64,000 nucleotides of DNA from Pyrinomonas methylaliphatogenes. GTDB lineage: Bacteria > Acidobacteriota > Blastocatellia > Pyrinomonadales > Pyrinomonadaceae. Position 1 is the first letter of the stretch. The number at the start of each line of letters is the position of its first letter. Below the pieces are notes generated by a model, which searched no databases, had not been told where the DNA came from, and saw only the letters and a list, made by a program, of their open reading frames with translations. Positions 18,449 to 26,908 of this stretch are shown piece after piece. The stretch is taken from NCBI RefSeq assembly GCF_000820845.2, contig NZ_CBXV010000007.1, positions 82-64,081 of the forward strand, read 5' to 3'. A program made the position numbers and the translations under genes.

Positions 18449-21400
18449 TCAGAATGAAACTCGCAAGCTGAGCTGAACTTCGCGCCCCGGCGTCGCCGCT
18501 TCCGTGATGGTGCCGAATTGCGGCGTGTTGACGAACCGGTTCGGCGTGCCGAGGTTGGTATGATTGAGCGCGTTGAAGAGTTCGGCGCGGAACTGCAACC
18601 GCAGCTTCTCCGTCAAATTGAAATCGCGTTGTAAGGCGAGGTCGAGCGTCTGTAAGCCTGGGCCGTAGACCGAATTCCTTCCCACGTTGCCGAAAGTATA
18701 CGCCGGCGGAGTGGTGAAAGCATCGGGATTAAACCACCGATCGGCTGTGCGCGTGCCTGGACCGAAGACTGGTTGCCCCGTGTAGTTGGCGCGAATCGGA
18801 TTGTCGCCGAGCAGCGTTCCAGCGTTGGCCGTATCGCCGAAGACCGAGATGGTGAACGGATATCCTGTTTGGGCTTGGTAGATGGCCGAGATCCGCCACT
18901 CGCGGGCTAGCGTCTGCAACCAACCGGAGCGGCCCCAAGCGGGGATGTCATAAACCAAGCTCAACGCAAACCGATGACGTATGTCACACGCTGGACCTTT
19001 CTCCGCCGCAAGGTTGGAGTTGTTCTGCGGGAGCGGAGATTCGGACATCGGCGAACGAAAGTCGGGCGCATCGCTCAGATTCTTCGACCAAGTGTAATTG
19101 GTCAAGAAGGTCAGACCGCGCGCGTAGCGTCGGCGGACGTTAACGTAGCCAGCGTTGTACCAACTCTGCGCCGAGTTTTCGAGCAGGTTGATGCTGCTCA
19201 CGGGGAAGGTCGTGCTGACCACCTTGACGTTGTCCGGAATAACCGTGCCCGGGACGAAGCTGATCGTCTTATAGGGGCGCCGTGGTCCGATCGGCCCCGG
19301 TCCGGGCGGCGCGTTGTTGATCAAGTGGGCGCGTTGCAGATGAACGCCGTGCGAACCTAGGTAGCCGAGTTCCAACGTGGTCGTTGAGCTGAGGCTTTTT
19401 TCGACCGAAAGGCTCCATTGCTGAATGTACTGGGCCGGAGCATGCGGTTCGAAGGCGGCGAAGCTGACCACCGTCTGGCCCAGCACCGGATCGGCGAAGT
19501 TGAAATGCGAGGCGATCAATGCCGCCGAAGGGATGAAGTTATCGCTCTGCTGCGTTTCGGGGAAGACGTACGGGACGTTGTGCCGTTGATTGCACCACGT
19601 GTTCATATCCACCGGGGTGAAGAAGATGCCGAAAGCCGCATGCACGACGAAGCCATATCGCGGGCTGTGGTGAGATAAACCGACGCGCGGCGCGAAATTG
19701 AGCTTATTCGGATAGAGCAAGCCTTTAGGATAGCCCTGTTGGCCACCGATGAAGGCCATCAATTGGCCGTCGCGAAAGATGAGGTTCGAATTCGTGTAGC
19801 GAATATCGCGCAGCGGGCTCATGTACTCGTAGCGTAGCCCAAGCTGTAACGTCGTGTTGCGCGTAAGCTGAAAGCTGTCCTGGATGAACGCATCGGCGTA
19901 CCACTGGCGAAGCTGCATCTGCGGAATGCCCGCTTGCCGCTGCTTGACGACAGGCAAGCCGAGAAGGAAACTGGCGAGCGCCGAACCCGTGCCGTCGTTC
20001 GTTCCGGTGCGCGTCGTAAACCCGCTCGTGAACTGGTAATAGCCGCGATTCTGGAAGAAGCCCCACATGGGCCAGATGTAGTAGCGGAAGCTACCGCCGA
20101 ACTTCAGGCTGTGGCGCCCTTTTTGCCAGCTCAGCAGATCGCGCAGTTCGAGCAACGTGTCCCAAGCGCGCGTCGGCGTGGCGAGATACTGGTCGCCCAT
20201 TGGCGTGTAGCCTTGTACCTGAAAATATGGCGCGCCCCAGGCTCCTGGTCCGCCGAAACCGACGCCGCGAATGCCGAGTTCGCTAACGATGTCGTTCTTG
20301 TCGCTGTTCTCCGAGTAGCGATGCATCGCCAATCGGCTGATGGCGATGGCGGCCATGTTGACCATGTTCGGATTGAAGATGTGGTTCCACGCGATGTTGC
20401 CGTGCTGCGAGAGGTTGTCATGGAAAGCGCCGAAGCCGGGGAGCCCTTCTGGCGTGAAGCCGCGCTCCTTTCCGAAGGAGTAACGGAAGAAGAGCGTATC
20501 GCCTTGGTTGAAAGTATGATCTATGCGGAACGTGCCTTGGTCGTTGTGGTGCCGCTCGTTGCGCACATCCAAGTAGTTATTGCAATCCATCCCTTGACCG
20601 ACGACCATCGGCGCGCCCATCATCGTCATCGCCATGTTGCACATGCCCATCTCCAAGTTCGGGCGGGGAACATACTTTCGCAGGAAAAGCGCCGCCGCTG
20701 GATCGATCAGCTCTGGTGGGATGACGTTATTGGGAAATGGGTCGCGGATGATCTGCGGGTTGTTGGGGCTGACCGGTTTCGTCGGGTCGAAGTTCGGATT
20801 CGGGCGCGTCGTAAATGGATTGTAGATGGTCGTCCCGCTCATGCTGAAATCGCCCATGATCTCCTCTTCGGTCGGGACGGTGAGGATCTGTGTGATCGCG
20901 CGCGTGTGCCGCAGCCCCTCGTAGTTTGCGAAGAAGAAGGTCCGGTTCCGAAGGATCGGACCGCCGAGCGAGCCGCCGAAGTTATTTCGCACGAGATGTT
21001 TCGCCCCTTCCATCTCATTGAACGTGCGCGCATCGAGCGCGTCGTTGCGCAGGAAGTTGTAGATCGTGCCATGAAATTCGTTCGTCCCGGTGCGCGTGAC
21101 GATATTAATCTGTCCGCCGCCGGCGCCGCCCATCTCGGCTGAATAGCTTCCAGTCTGAACCTTGAACTCCTGCACGGCGTCAGGCGAGGGCATGAAGTTG
21201 GGCGTGTTGAAGGTCGGATCGGTGTTCGTGCTGCCGTCGAGCAGATAGTAGTTCGCGTTCGGGCGGTTGCCGCTGATCGTCAGAGCGGCGCGCTGGCCCG
21301 GTCGCCAATAGAGCGGATTGGCGTTGCCAGCTTGCGCGCCATGCCCGGCGTGCGCTCCCGGGACGAGGAGCACGAGATCCGTGAGCAAGCGCCCATTGAG

Positions 21401-21832
21401 CGGCAGATTGCTGATCGCCGTCGGTTCGACGACCTCGCCGACGCTCGCATCGTTCGTGCGTAATACTTCGATCTGAGCCTGCACATCGACCGTCGTGCTG
21501 ACAGAAGCGAGATTGAGCTTAAGCTCGAGCGTCATCTGTTGCCCGACCTCGAGGCGCAGATTCTGGACCAGCGGAGCGAATCCCGTGGCCTTCACCGTCA
21601 GCGTGTAATCGCCGGGAAGCAGACCAGTGATTTGAAACATGCCTTGCTCGTTGGTGGTCACTTCGCGCCTCGTCCCCGTGCTCTGTGAAACGAGTTGTAC
21701 GGAGGCGCCCGCGATGACCTGCTGTTGCGGATCGAAAACGCTCCCGCTCAGGACCGCGTAATTGCTCTGCCCGAATGCTGGCAGCGCCGCCATCGAGCAG
21801 AGGATCAGGGATAGAAAGATGAGGCTGCGCAT
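18449..21832 (-). CDS. Oar-like TonB-dependent outer-membrane receptor with Met-rich loop
   Basis: The 1127-aa receptor has a signal peptide (cleavage near FGQSN), a carboxypeptidase-regulatory domain (about 25-105), a plug (LPLNGRLLTDLVLLVPG, then QEFKVQTGSYSAEMGGAGGGQ, NIVTRTGTNEFHG) and a barrel ending LSLRVSF. Around residues 388-418 there is an unusual run with eight or more Met between two Cys (GMCNMAMTMMGAP... GMDCNN), suggesting metal (copper?) or disulfide chemistry in a surface loop. The ATG at 21832 has GGAGA 7 nt upstream; the longer frame is less likely. Its upstream region holds a 19-bp hairpin (21899-21947) and a direct-repeat operator (22047-22067). Confidence 0.9.
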   Translation of the reverse strand: MRSLIFLSLILCSMAALPAFGQSNYAVLSGSVFDPQQQVIAGASVQLVSQSTGTRREVTTNEQGMFQITGLLPGDYTLTVKATGFAPLVQNLRLEVGQQMTLELKLNLASVSTTVDVQAQIEVLRTNDASVGEVVEPTAISNLPLNGRLLTDLVLLVPGAHAGHGAQAGNANPLYWRPGQRAALTISGNRPNANYYLLDGSTNTDPTFNTPNFMPSPDAVQEFKVQTGSYSAEMGGAGGGQINIVTRTGTNEFHGTIYNFLRNDALDARTFNEMEGAKHLVRNNFGGSLGGPILRNRTFFFANYEGLRHTRAITQILTVPTEEEIMGDFSMSGTTIYNPFTTRPNPNFDPTKPVSPNNPQIIRDPFPNNVIPPELIDPAAALFLRKYVPRPNLEMGMCNMAMTMMGAPMVVGQGMDCNNYLDVRNERHHNDQGTFRIDHTFNQGDTLFFRYSFGKERGFTPEGLPGFGAFHDNLSQHGNIAWNHIFNPNMVNMAAIAISRLAMHRYSENSDKNDIVSELGIRGVGFGGPGAWGAPYFQVQGYTPMGDQYLATPTRAWDTLLELRDLLSWQKGRHSLKFGGSFRYYIWPMWGFFQNRGYYQFTSGFTTRTGTNDGTGSALASFLLGLPVVKQRQAGIPQMQLRQWYADAFIQDSFQLTRNTTLQLGLRYEYMSPLRDIRYTNSNLIFRDGQLMAFIGGQQGYPKGLLYPNKLNFAPRVGLSHHSPRYGFVVHAAFGIFFTPVDMNTWCNQRHNVPYVFPETQQSDNFIPSAALIASHFNFADPVLGQTVVSFAAFEPHAPAQYIQQWSLSVEKSLSSTTTLELGYLGSHGVHLQRAHLINNAPPGPGPIGPRRPYKTISFVPGTVIPDNVKVVSTTFPVSSINLLENSAQSWYNAGYVNVRRRYARGLTFLTNYTWSKNLSDAPDFRSPMSESPLPQNNSNLAAEKGPACDIRHRFALSLVYDIPAWGRSGWLQTLAREWRISAIYQAQTGYPFTISVFGDTANAGTLLGDNPIRANYTGQPVFGPGTRTADRWFNPDAFTTPPAYTFGNVGRNSVYGPGLQTLDLALQRDFNLTEKLRLQFRAELFNALNHTNLGTPNRFVNTPQFGTITEAATPGREVQLSLRVSF

Positions 21833-21898
21833 AGCACTATCTCCGTTAAGTATCGATAATCGCGCTTGGCCCTTATCGGCCTTGGGTTGCCAAAAGGG

Positions 21899-21947
21899 GA
21901 TGATTCTTGCTCGATCGTCTTTGTCGATCGATCGAGCAAGAATCATC
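21899..21947. promoter_or_regulatory. 19-bp perfect inverted repeat upstream of the TonB receptor
   Basis: The left arm 21899-21917 (GATGATTCTTGCTCGATCG) is exactly complementary to 21929-21947, with an 11-nt loop. It starts 67 bp before the receptor ATG, so it falls in the 5' leader or promoter. It could be a transcription attenuator, an operator or a leader RNA element. No T-run follows on the minus strand. Confidence 0.7.
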
Positions 21948-22046
21948 TGGTTCGCTTCGCACTCTCAGTAGGGCTCGATCTTTGCAGTGAGGTTGTCGGT
22001 ATAACGCGAAAAGCTCTCGCGCGCATCAAACCAAAGTGAAGAATTC

Positions 22047-22067
22047 GGTTATAACTTTGGTTATAAC
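22047..22067 (-). promoter_or_regulatory. Bipartite direct-repeat operator, copy 1
   Basis: Two GGTTATAAC 9-mers lie 12 bp apart (22047-22055 and 22059-22067), separated by TTT. The same arrangement occurs at 22951-22971. A reversed AACCAAAG lies just before (22029-22036). It is 215 bp upstream of the TonB receptor start. The 12-bp pitch, about one helix turn, suits a dimeric regulator. Confidence 0.5.
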
Positions 22068-22156
22068 TGCGCTAAGACCCGATTCGGAAGGATAGGAAGC
22101 GTTGCTGCTCGATCGCGAAAGCGCCTCCCACTTTAGATCATAGCGACGCCGTGGGC

Positions 22157-22269
22157 CAGAGCAGGTTTAAAATCTCTATCCCATTTGCCTGAAGCTCGCG
22201 AGAGCGATGTCAATCTCGAGCGATTCACGCGCAGAGCAGGTTTAAAATCTCTATCCCATTTGCCCGAAG
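22157..22269. repeat. Locus-specific repeat-spacer-repeat (period 75)
   Basis: Two 38-bp copies (22157-22194 and 22232-22269, core AGCAGGTTTAAAATCTCTAT) differ at one position and flank a unique 37-bp spacer (22195-22231). The second copy stops 2 nt short of the stop codon of the AhpD-like gene. Confidence 0.9.
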
Positions 22270-22271
22270 GA

Positions 22272-22835
22272 TCACCGGCCCACGCCGAGCGCATCGGCGA
22301 CGCGGTTAATATAGTTGAACCATGCCGCGATCAGCGTTATCTGCAGGATCGCCGTATCATTGAACCCGACCTTGCGAAGTCGTTCGTGGAACTCGGGCGT
22401 GATCTGTGTCGCATCGCGCGTCAGTTGCTCGACGTACTCGCACATCGCCCGTTCGGCTTCGGTGATGGGCGCGCGACGATAATCTTCGCGCAAGGCTTCG
22501 ACCAGTTCATCGTCCAAGGTCACTCGCCGCAGAAACTCTGCGTGAGAGGTCAGTCAATAGTGGCAGCGGTTTGTGGCTGACACTACGGTGGCGATCATCT
22601 CGTGCTGTCTGCGCGAGAGCGGCAGCTCCGGCGACATCAACGCGCTGAAGGTGGAGAAGGCGTGATAGAGCGCGTGTGGAATGAGCGTATGCGAGGAGAT
22701 GATCGATTCGTTGATCGGGCTCGCTTCGGGAACGGGAGTTTCGTATTCGCGGGGATAGGAAGCGCGAACTTCCTGTAGAATCCGCCGCAGCTCTTCGTCT
22801 GCGTTCTCAAAAGGTATGGTTTCGATCCAAGCCAT
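22272..22835 (-). CDS. AhpD-like peroxidase-related protein, probable selenoprotein (in-frame UGA)
   Basis: The frame from 22835 runs 93 codons to a TGA at 22556-22554 and continues open in the same frame for 93 more codons. Both halves belong to one carboxymuconolactone decarboxylase/AhpD-type protein of 187 residues: NRCHY-[UGA]-LTSH. Homologues have CxxCxxxH here, so UGA stands exactly at the resolving Cys (C91-x-x-U94-x3-H98). A hairpin at 22523-22546 has SECIS-like form: 8 paired bases with a small internal loop, apical loop AGTTT with G in the second place, 16 nt after the UGA. Known AhpD-like selenoproteins exist. The alternative is a nonsense mutation. selA, selB and selC are not in the window. 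Confidence 0.75.
22523..22546 (-). promoter_or_regulatory. Candidate bacterial SECIS element
   Basis: On the minus strand, directly after the in-frame TGA, CTC-CGCAG pairs with CTGCG-GAG around the loop AGTTT. The UGA-to-loop distance (16 nt) and the G among the first two loop bases agree with what is known for bacterial SECIS elements. Confidence 0.6.
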
Positions 22836-22950
22836 CTTCCGATCCTTGCAACCTTCGAGATGGAAATGCCGTTGCTCCCTTTCAACCCTTTCGTCCGCGG
22901 ATGTGTAATTGAAGTCTGAATTTATGTCATCGAACTTAAGGCGGAGCGCG

Positions 22951-22971
22951 GGTTATTACTTTGGTTATAAG
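22951..22971 (-). promoter_or_regulatory. Bipartite direct-repeat operator, copy 2
   Basis: GGTTATTAC, TTT and GGTTATAAG repeat the arrangement seen at 22047-22067 (two mismatches in 21). It lies 116 bp upstream of the AhpD-like start, directly after the response-regulator stop codon. The encoded NarL-type regulator is the obvious candidate binder, but this is inference. Confidence 0.5.
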
Positions 22972-22972
22972 T

Positions 22973-23608
22973 TCAGTCGAGATGGATAAGACCGTGTTGC
23001 AGGGCGAAGATGGCGGCTTGCGTGCGATCGCTTACGCCCAGCTTGCTCAGTATGTTGTTGACATGGATCTTCACCGTCCCTTCGCTGACATGAAGCGCGG
23101 CGGCGATCTCTTTATTGCTCTTACCATCGACGATCAGGCGTAGAACTTCCATTTCGCGCGCCGTCAGTTGATCGCGGTTCATCCGTTCGGCCAGCCGCGT
23201 GGCGATCTCTTCGGGGATGCGGCGGAGTCCGGCATGCACGGCGCGGATCGTCTCGAGCACGTTCTCGCGCAGCATGCTCTTCAGCAGATAGGCGCGGGCG
23301 CCGGCTTGCAGTGCGCGGTAGATGTCCTCATCGCCATCGTAAGAGCTGAGGACGATCAAACGGGCGTCGGGGAATTCGCGGCGGATGAGCGCGATCGCTT
23401 CGATCCCGTTGACTTCCGGCATGCGCAGATCCATCAACGCGATGTCGGGTCTATGCTGACGGAAGAGTTCGACGGCCTCCTTTCCCGTCGAAGCCTCTGC
23501 GACCACGCTCATATCCGGTTGGGTGTTGATGAGGGCGAGGAGTCCCATGCGGACCACGAAGTGGTCATCGGCGATCAGTATGCGTATGCGCTGTCTCTCT
23601 TTGCTCAT
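22973..23608 (-). CDS. NarL/FixJ-family response regulator
   Basis: The 211-aa protein has an N-terminal receiver domain (IADDHFVVRMG, phospho-acceptor Asp60 in IALMDLRMP, switch Lys in YLLKSM) and a C-terminal LuxR-type helix-turn-helix (LTAREMEVLRLIVDGKSNKEI, then VSEGTVKIHVNNILSKLGVSDRTQA). Its start lies 9 nt after the kinase stop codon, so the two form a two-component pair. Likely targets include the neighbouring AhpD-like and TonB genes, which share a direct-repeat site. Confidence 0.95.
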   Translation of the reverse strand: MSKERQRIRILIADDHFVVRMGLLALINTQPDMSVVAEASTGKEAVELFRQHRPDIALMDLRMPEVNGIEAIALIRREFPDARLIVLSSYDGDEDIYRALQAGARAYLLKSMLRENVLETIRAVHAGLRRIPEEIATRLAERMNRDQLTAREMEVLRLIVDGKSNKEIAAALHVSEGTVKIHVNNILSKLGVSDRTQAAIFALQHGLIHLD

Positions 23609-23617
23609 AAGGGCGGT

Positions 23618-26600
23618 TCAGGTGATCGGAACTGTGACTTTGACTTCCGTCCCCTCGCCGGGACGGCTACTGATCGCCAGTTGGCCTTTTATCTGTTTGG
23701 CGCGCTCGCTCATGTTGAGCAGACCGAAATGGCCGTTTCGGGCGAGCAAATCGTTCTCGGCTAAATCCCACCCGCAGCCATCGTCTTTGACGCGCAAGAT
23801 CACTCGCTGCGGTTCGAAAGAGAGCTCGACGTCGATCCGTCGCGGGCGAGCGTGTTTGATGGCGTTCGTGATGGCTTCTTGCCCGATCCGCAGCAGGTTG
23901 CTTTCGACCGATTCAGCGAGGCGGCGCGGTGATCCGCTGATGTGCATCTCGACCTGAACGGTTGTGCCCGACGTCAGCCTCCGGGCGATTTCGGAAAGCG
24001 CCTCCGCCAGATTGCCGTTCTCAAGGATCGGCGAGCGTAGATCCCAGACCAAACGGCTGGCTTCGGCAAGGCTGTAGCTTACCATACGTTGCGCGATTTC
24101 GAGATGCCTCTTCGCCATTTGAGGCGATTCGGCGAGCGCTTTTTCCATCGCCTCGAGTTGCAATCCGATGCCGACGAAACCCTGTGCGAGCGCATCATGG
24201 ATTTCGCGCGCCATGCGGTTGCGCTCGGCGAGCACGGCGGCAAAGCGCGCCTGCACTTGTTTGAGGCGCAACCGGTAGATGAACCAACCGAGCAGCAGAA
24301 TCGCCACGCCGAGCAGCGAGTAGAACCAGAGCGTTTGATAGAAACGAGGTTTCAAGTGAAAGGCGAAGGATGCGCCCGCTTCGTTCCATATGCCGTCGTT
24401 ATTACAGGCGATGACGCGAAACTTGTAGTTTCCGGGCGGAATGTTCGTGTAGCTTACGGTGCGCTTGGTTCCGGCGTCGATCCAATCTTTGTCAAATCCT
24501 TCGAGCTTGTACTTGAAACGCACCTTCTCCGGGGCGGCGAAGCTCAGTCCCGTATACTGGAATTCGATCCTGCTGGTGTTAGCAGGAAGCTCTGCGCGCT
24601 GCGTCGGATCATAGGCGGTGCCGTCGGCGATCACCTGTTCGAGGACGACCGAAGGGGGCGTGCGATTGATCTTCATGCTTTCGGGCGCGATGACGGTCAC
24701 CCCCTTCATCGTTGGGAACCAGAGCCGTCCGTCGGCGCTTCGCCAGCCCGCCGGTTGGCCTCCATTGCATTCGCGGCTTCCCATCCCATCTTCCGTCCCA
24801 TAGGAGATGGAATGGATCGCTTCGATCTTCCCTTCGGCGAAAGCGTTGAGTTCTTGGCGGTTGACGCGGAAGATACCTTTTGCGCAACTCATCCACAGAT
24901 TGTTCTGCTCATCTTCTAAGATCTGATAAACGCAATCATCGGCCAATCCCTCGCGCGTCGTGTAGCTGGTGAGGCGCCCATCTTTGAGACGATTCAATCC
25001 GCCCCTTCGCGTGCCGATCCACAGCGCGCCTTCACGATCGCGATAGATCGCTCGCACGTTGTTATCGGATAATCCTTGCTCGGTCGTGTAGGCTGTGAAT
25101 TTCCCATCTTTGAAAAGATTCAAGCCGCCGTTGCGCGTGCCGATCCACAAAGCGCCATCTGGAGTCGATTGGATCGCGAGCACCGCATCATCAGAGAGGC
25201 CATCGCTTGTCGTGTAGATCGTGAATTTGCCGCCTTTATATCGTGTAAGACCGCCGAGCGTGCCGATCCATAATTGACCATTCGAATCTTCATGAATGGC
25301 CCATATCGCGTCGCTCGATAGCCCGTCCTGAACGGTGTAGGTCCTGAATCGACCATCTTTGAAGCGCACCAAACCGCGAGGAGTGCCGATCCACAGCGCC
25401 CCTTCGTGGTCTTCGCAAAGCGCTCTGACCGTGTTGCTCGGAAGCCCGTCCTCGGTCGTGTAGACTGCGATGGAGCCATCCTTGAAACGGTTCAAGCCAC
25501 CCGACTGCGTGCCGATCCAAATGCTGCCATCATGGCTCTGGTACACCGTCCAGACCATGTCGTCGGATAACCCATCGCGCGAGTCATAGGTGATGAACTT
25601 GGTATCTTTGAAAACGTTCAGTCCGCCCGCTTCGGTCCCAACCCATAGATTGCCTTCGCGATCTTCATAGATCGCTAGGATGACGTTGTTGGAAAGCCCA
25701 TCGCGAGCGGTGTAGACATCGAACCTGCCATCTTTGAAGCGCGTCAATCCTCCCGCCGTCCCCAACCAGAGATTGCCGTCGCGGTCTTCGCGGATCAGCA
25801 TCACGCTGTTGTCAGAAAGGCCATCTCGCGTCGTGTACGAGATCAATCTCCCCTCTTTGAAGAGACACAGACCGCCGTCGGTGCCGATCCACAAATTGCC
25901 CGCGTGATCTTCGCACAGCGCCCAGACCATGTTATTGGCGAGACCATCTTTGGTCGTATAGGTCGTGAAGCGGTCGTCTTTGAAGCGGACCAGCCCGCCC
26001 GACGTGCCAAACCATAGATCCCCATCGCGACTTTGCAAAACCGCCGTCACCGTCCCAGCGGGGAATCCGCTTTCGATCCCGTAGGTGGTGAATCGTTCGC
26101 CATCGAAGCGGGCCAACCCGCCGCTCGTGTTGATCCAGAGGGAGCCAGCGCGATCCTCATACACGGAGTTGATGCTGTTGCTTGGCAAGCCGTTTTTGAT
26201 CGTATAGACATCGAAGCGCCCGTCCCTGAATCTGTTGAGCCCATTCAGCGTTCCTACCCAAATGTCCCCTCGATGGTCTTCGTAGATCGATCGAATGTTG
26301 ACGTTCGATAGCCCTTCCGCTGTGGAATAGCAAACGAACCGCTGATCTTTCAGGCGGACCAGTCCCTTATCCGTACCGATCCATAGATTGGCCTGCCTAT
26401 CTTCGTAAAGGACCTGAATGTTGTTGCTCCTTATCGCGGCGGTGTTCTGTTTATCGAAGACCGTGAAATGTAACCCGTCGAAGCGAACGAGCCCTTCATC
26501 GGTCGCCAACCAGATGTAGCCATCGCGGGTCTGCAGTATATCGCGCACGGTGTTTTGTGGCAGACCGTTCTCGGCCCGCCAAACGTCATGGATGTATTGA

Positions 26601-26692
26601 GCGATCTTCCGATCGGGCGCGAGGGCGAATATCTGTCTGGTCACGAGGGCGAGACAGGCGAGGCAGATCGCTTTTCTCGAAACGCTTCTCAT
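23618..26692 (-). CDS. Reg_prop-type sensor histidine kinase
   Basis: The 1024-aa kinase has a signal sequence, then 14 tandem Reg_prop blades of about 42 residues with the pattern ED-x2-G-x-LWIGT-x-GGL-x-RF, enough for two seven-bladed propellers. A Y_Y_Y domain follows (about 690-765: RFKYKLEGFDKDW), then one transmembrane helix (LLGVAILLLGWFIYRLRL), a HisKA_3 dimerisation helix with the phospho-His in REIHDALAQG and an ATPase domain (EAITNAIKHARPRR, DDGCGWD). It has no receiver domain. The periplasmic propellers resemble Bacteroidetes glycan sensors, so a secreted or surface ligand is likely. The ATG at 26692 is chosen for the signal peptide. Confidence 0.92.
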   Translation of the reverse strand: MRSVSRKAICLACLALVTRQIFALAPDRKIAQYIHDVWRAENGLPQNTVRDILQTRDGYIWLATDEGLVRFDGLHFTVFDKQNTAAIRSNNIQVLYEDRQANLWIGTDKGLVRLKDQRFVCYSTAEGLSNVNIRSIYEDHRGDIWVGTLNGLNRFRDGRFDVYTIKNGLPSNSINSVYEDRAGSLWINTSGGLARFDGERFTTYGIESGFPAGTVTAVLQSRDGDLWFGTSGGLVRFKDDRFTTYTTKDGLANNMVWALCEDHAGNLWIGTDGGLCLFKEGRLISYTTRDGLSDNSVMLIREDRDGNLWLGTAGGLTRFKDGRFDVYTARDGLSNNVILAIYEDREGNLWVGTEAGGLNVFKDTKFITYDSRDGLSDDMVWTVYQSHDGSIWIGTQSGGLNRFKDGSIAVYTTEDGLPSNTVRALCEDHEGALWIGTPRGLVRFKDGRFRTYTVQDGLSSDAIWAIHEDSNGQLWIGTLGGLTRYKGGKFTIYTTSDGLSDDAVLAIQSTPDGALWIGTRNGGLNLFKDGKFTAYTTEQGLSDNNVRAIYRDREGALWIGTRRGGLNRLKDGRLTSYTTREGLADDCVYQILEDEQNNLWMSCAKGIFRVNRQELNAFAEGKIEAIHSISYGTEDGMGSRECNGGQPAGWRSADGRLWFPTMKGVTVIAPESMKINRTPPSVVLEQVIADGTAYDPTQRAELPANTSRIEFQYTGLSFAAPEKVRFKYKLEGFDKDWIDAGTKRTVSYTNIPPGNYKFRVIACNNDGIWNEAGASFAFHLKPRFYQTLWFYSLLGVAILLLGWFIYRLRLKQVQARFAAVLAERNRMAREIHDALAQGFVGIGLQLEAMEKALAESPQMAKRHLEIAQRMVSYSLAEASRLVWDLRSPILENGNLAEALSEIARRLTSGTTVQVEMHISGSPRRLAESVESNLLRIGQEAITNAIKHARPRRIDVELSFEPQRVILRVKDDGCGWDLAENDLLARNGHFGLLNMSERAKQIKGQLAISSRPGEGTEVKVTVPIT

Positions 26693-26800
26693 CGTTCGAC
26701 CCGCGCTATGCCGGCTTTGCTCGCAAGCTAGACAAAGTGTAACGGGAAGGCCGATTGAATGCAATCATCCCGGATCTGAGGCGAGAGGGCTTGGCCTAAA

Positions 26801-26908
26801 GTTTCCGATGCGACGAAGATCATCGCTTGCGCCCCCAAGGATGATGCGACCGAACTGGCCCAGCTGAGGATCGTTTCCGATGCTGACGAGGATCATCGCT
26901 TGCGCCCC
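26801..26908. repeat. Locus-specific repeat-spacer-repeat (period 72)
   Basis: Copies at 26801-26835 and 26873-26908 share the core GATCATCGCTTGCGCCCC and the lead GTTTCCGATG, with one 1-nt indel and one mismatch. The unique spacer is 26836-26872 (37 bp). The second copy contains the last 16 nt of the methyltransferase gene, including its stop codon. Confidence 0.88.

Noticed and set aside
19934-21142. 402-codon plus-strand frame over the TonB receptor
   Set aside because: Antisense shadow of an evident receptor gene; no motif or ribosome-binding site.
22272-22835. Reading the two AhpD-like frames as a pseudogene or two genes
   Set aside because: The second half lacks an independent start with a ribosome-binding site, and the only stop is exactly at a catalytic Cys with a suitable hairpin; a pseudogene cannot be fully excluded.
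24900-26600. Regular repeats about 126 bp apart
   Set aside because: They encode the Reg_prop blades of the sensor kinase, so they are coding repeats and not a DNA element.
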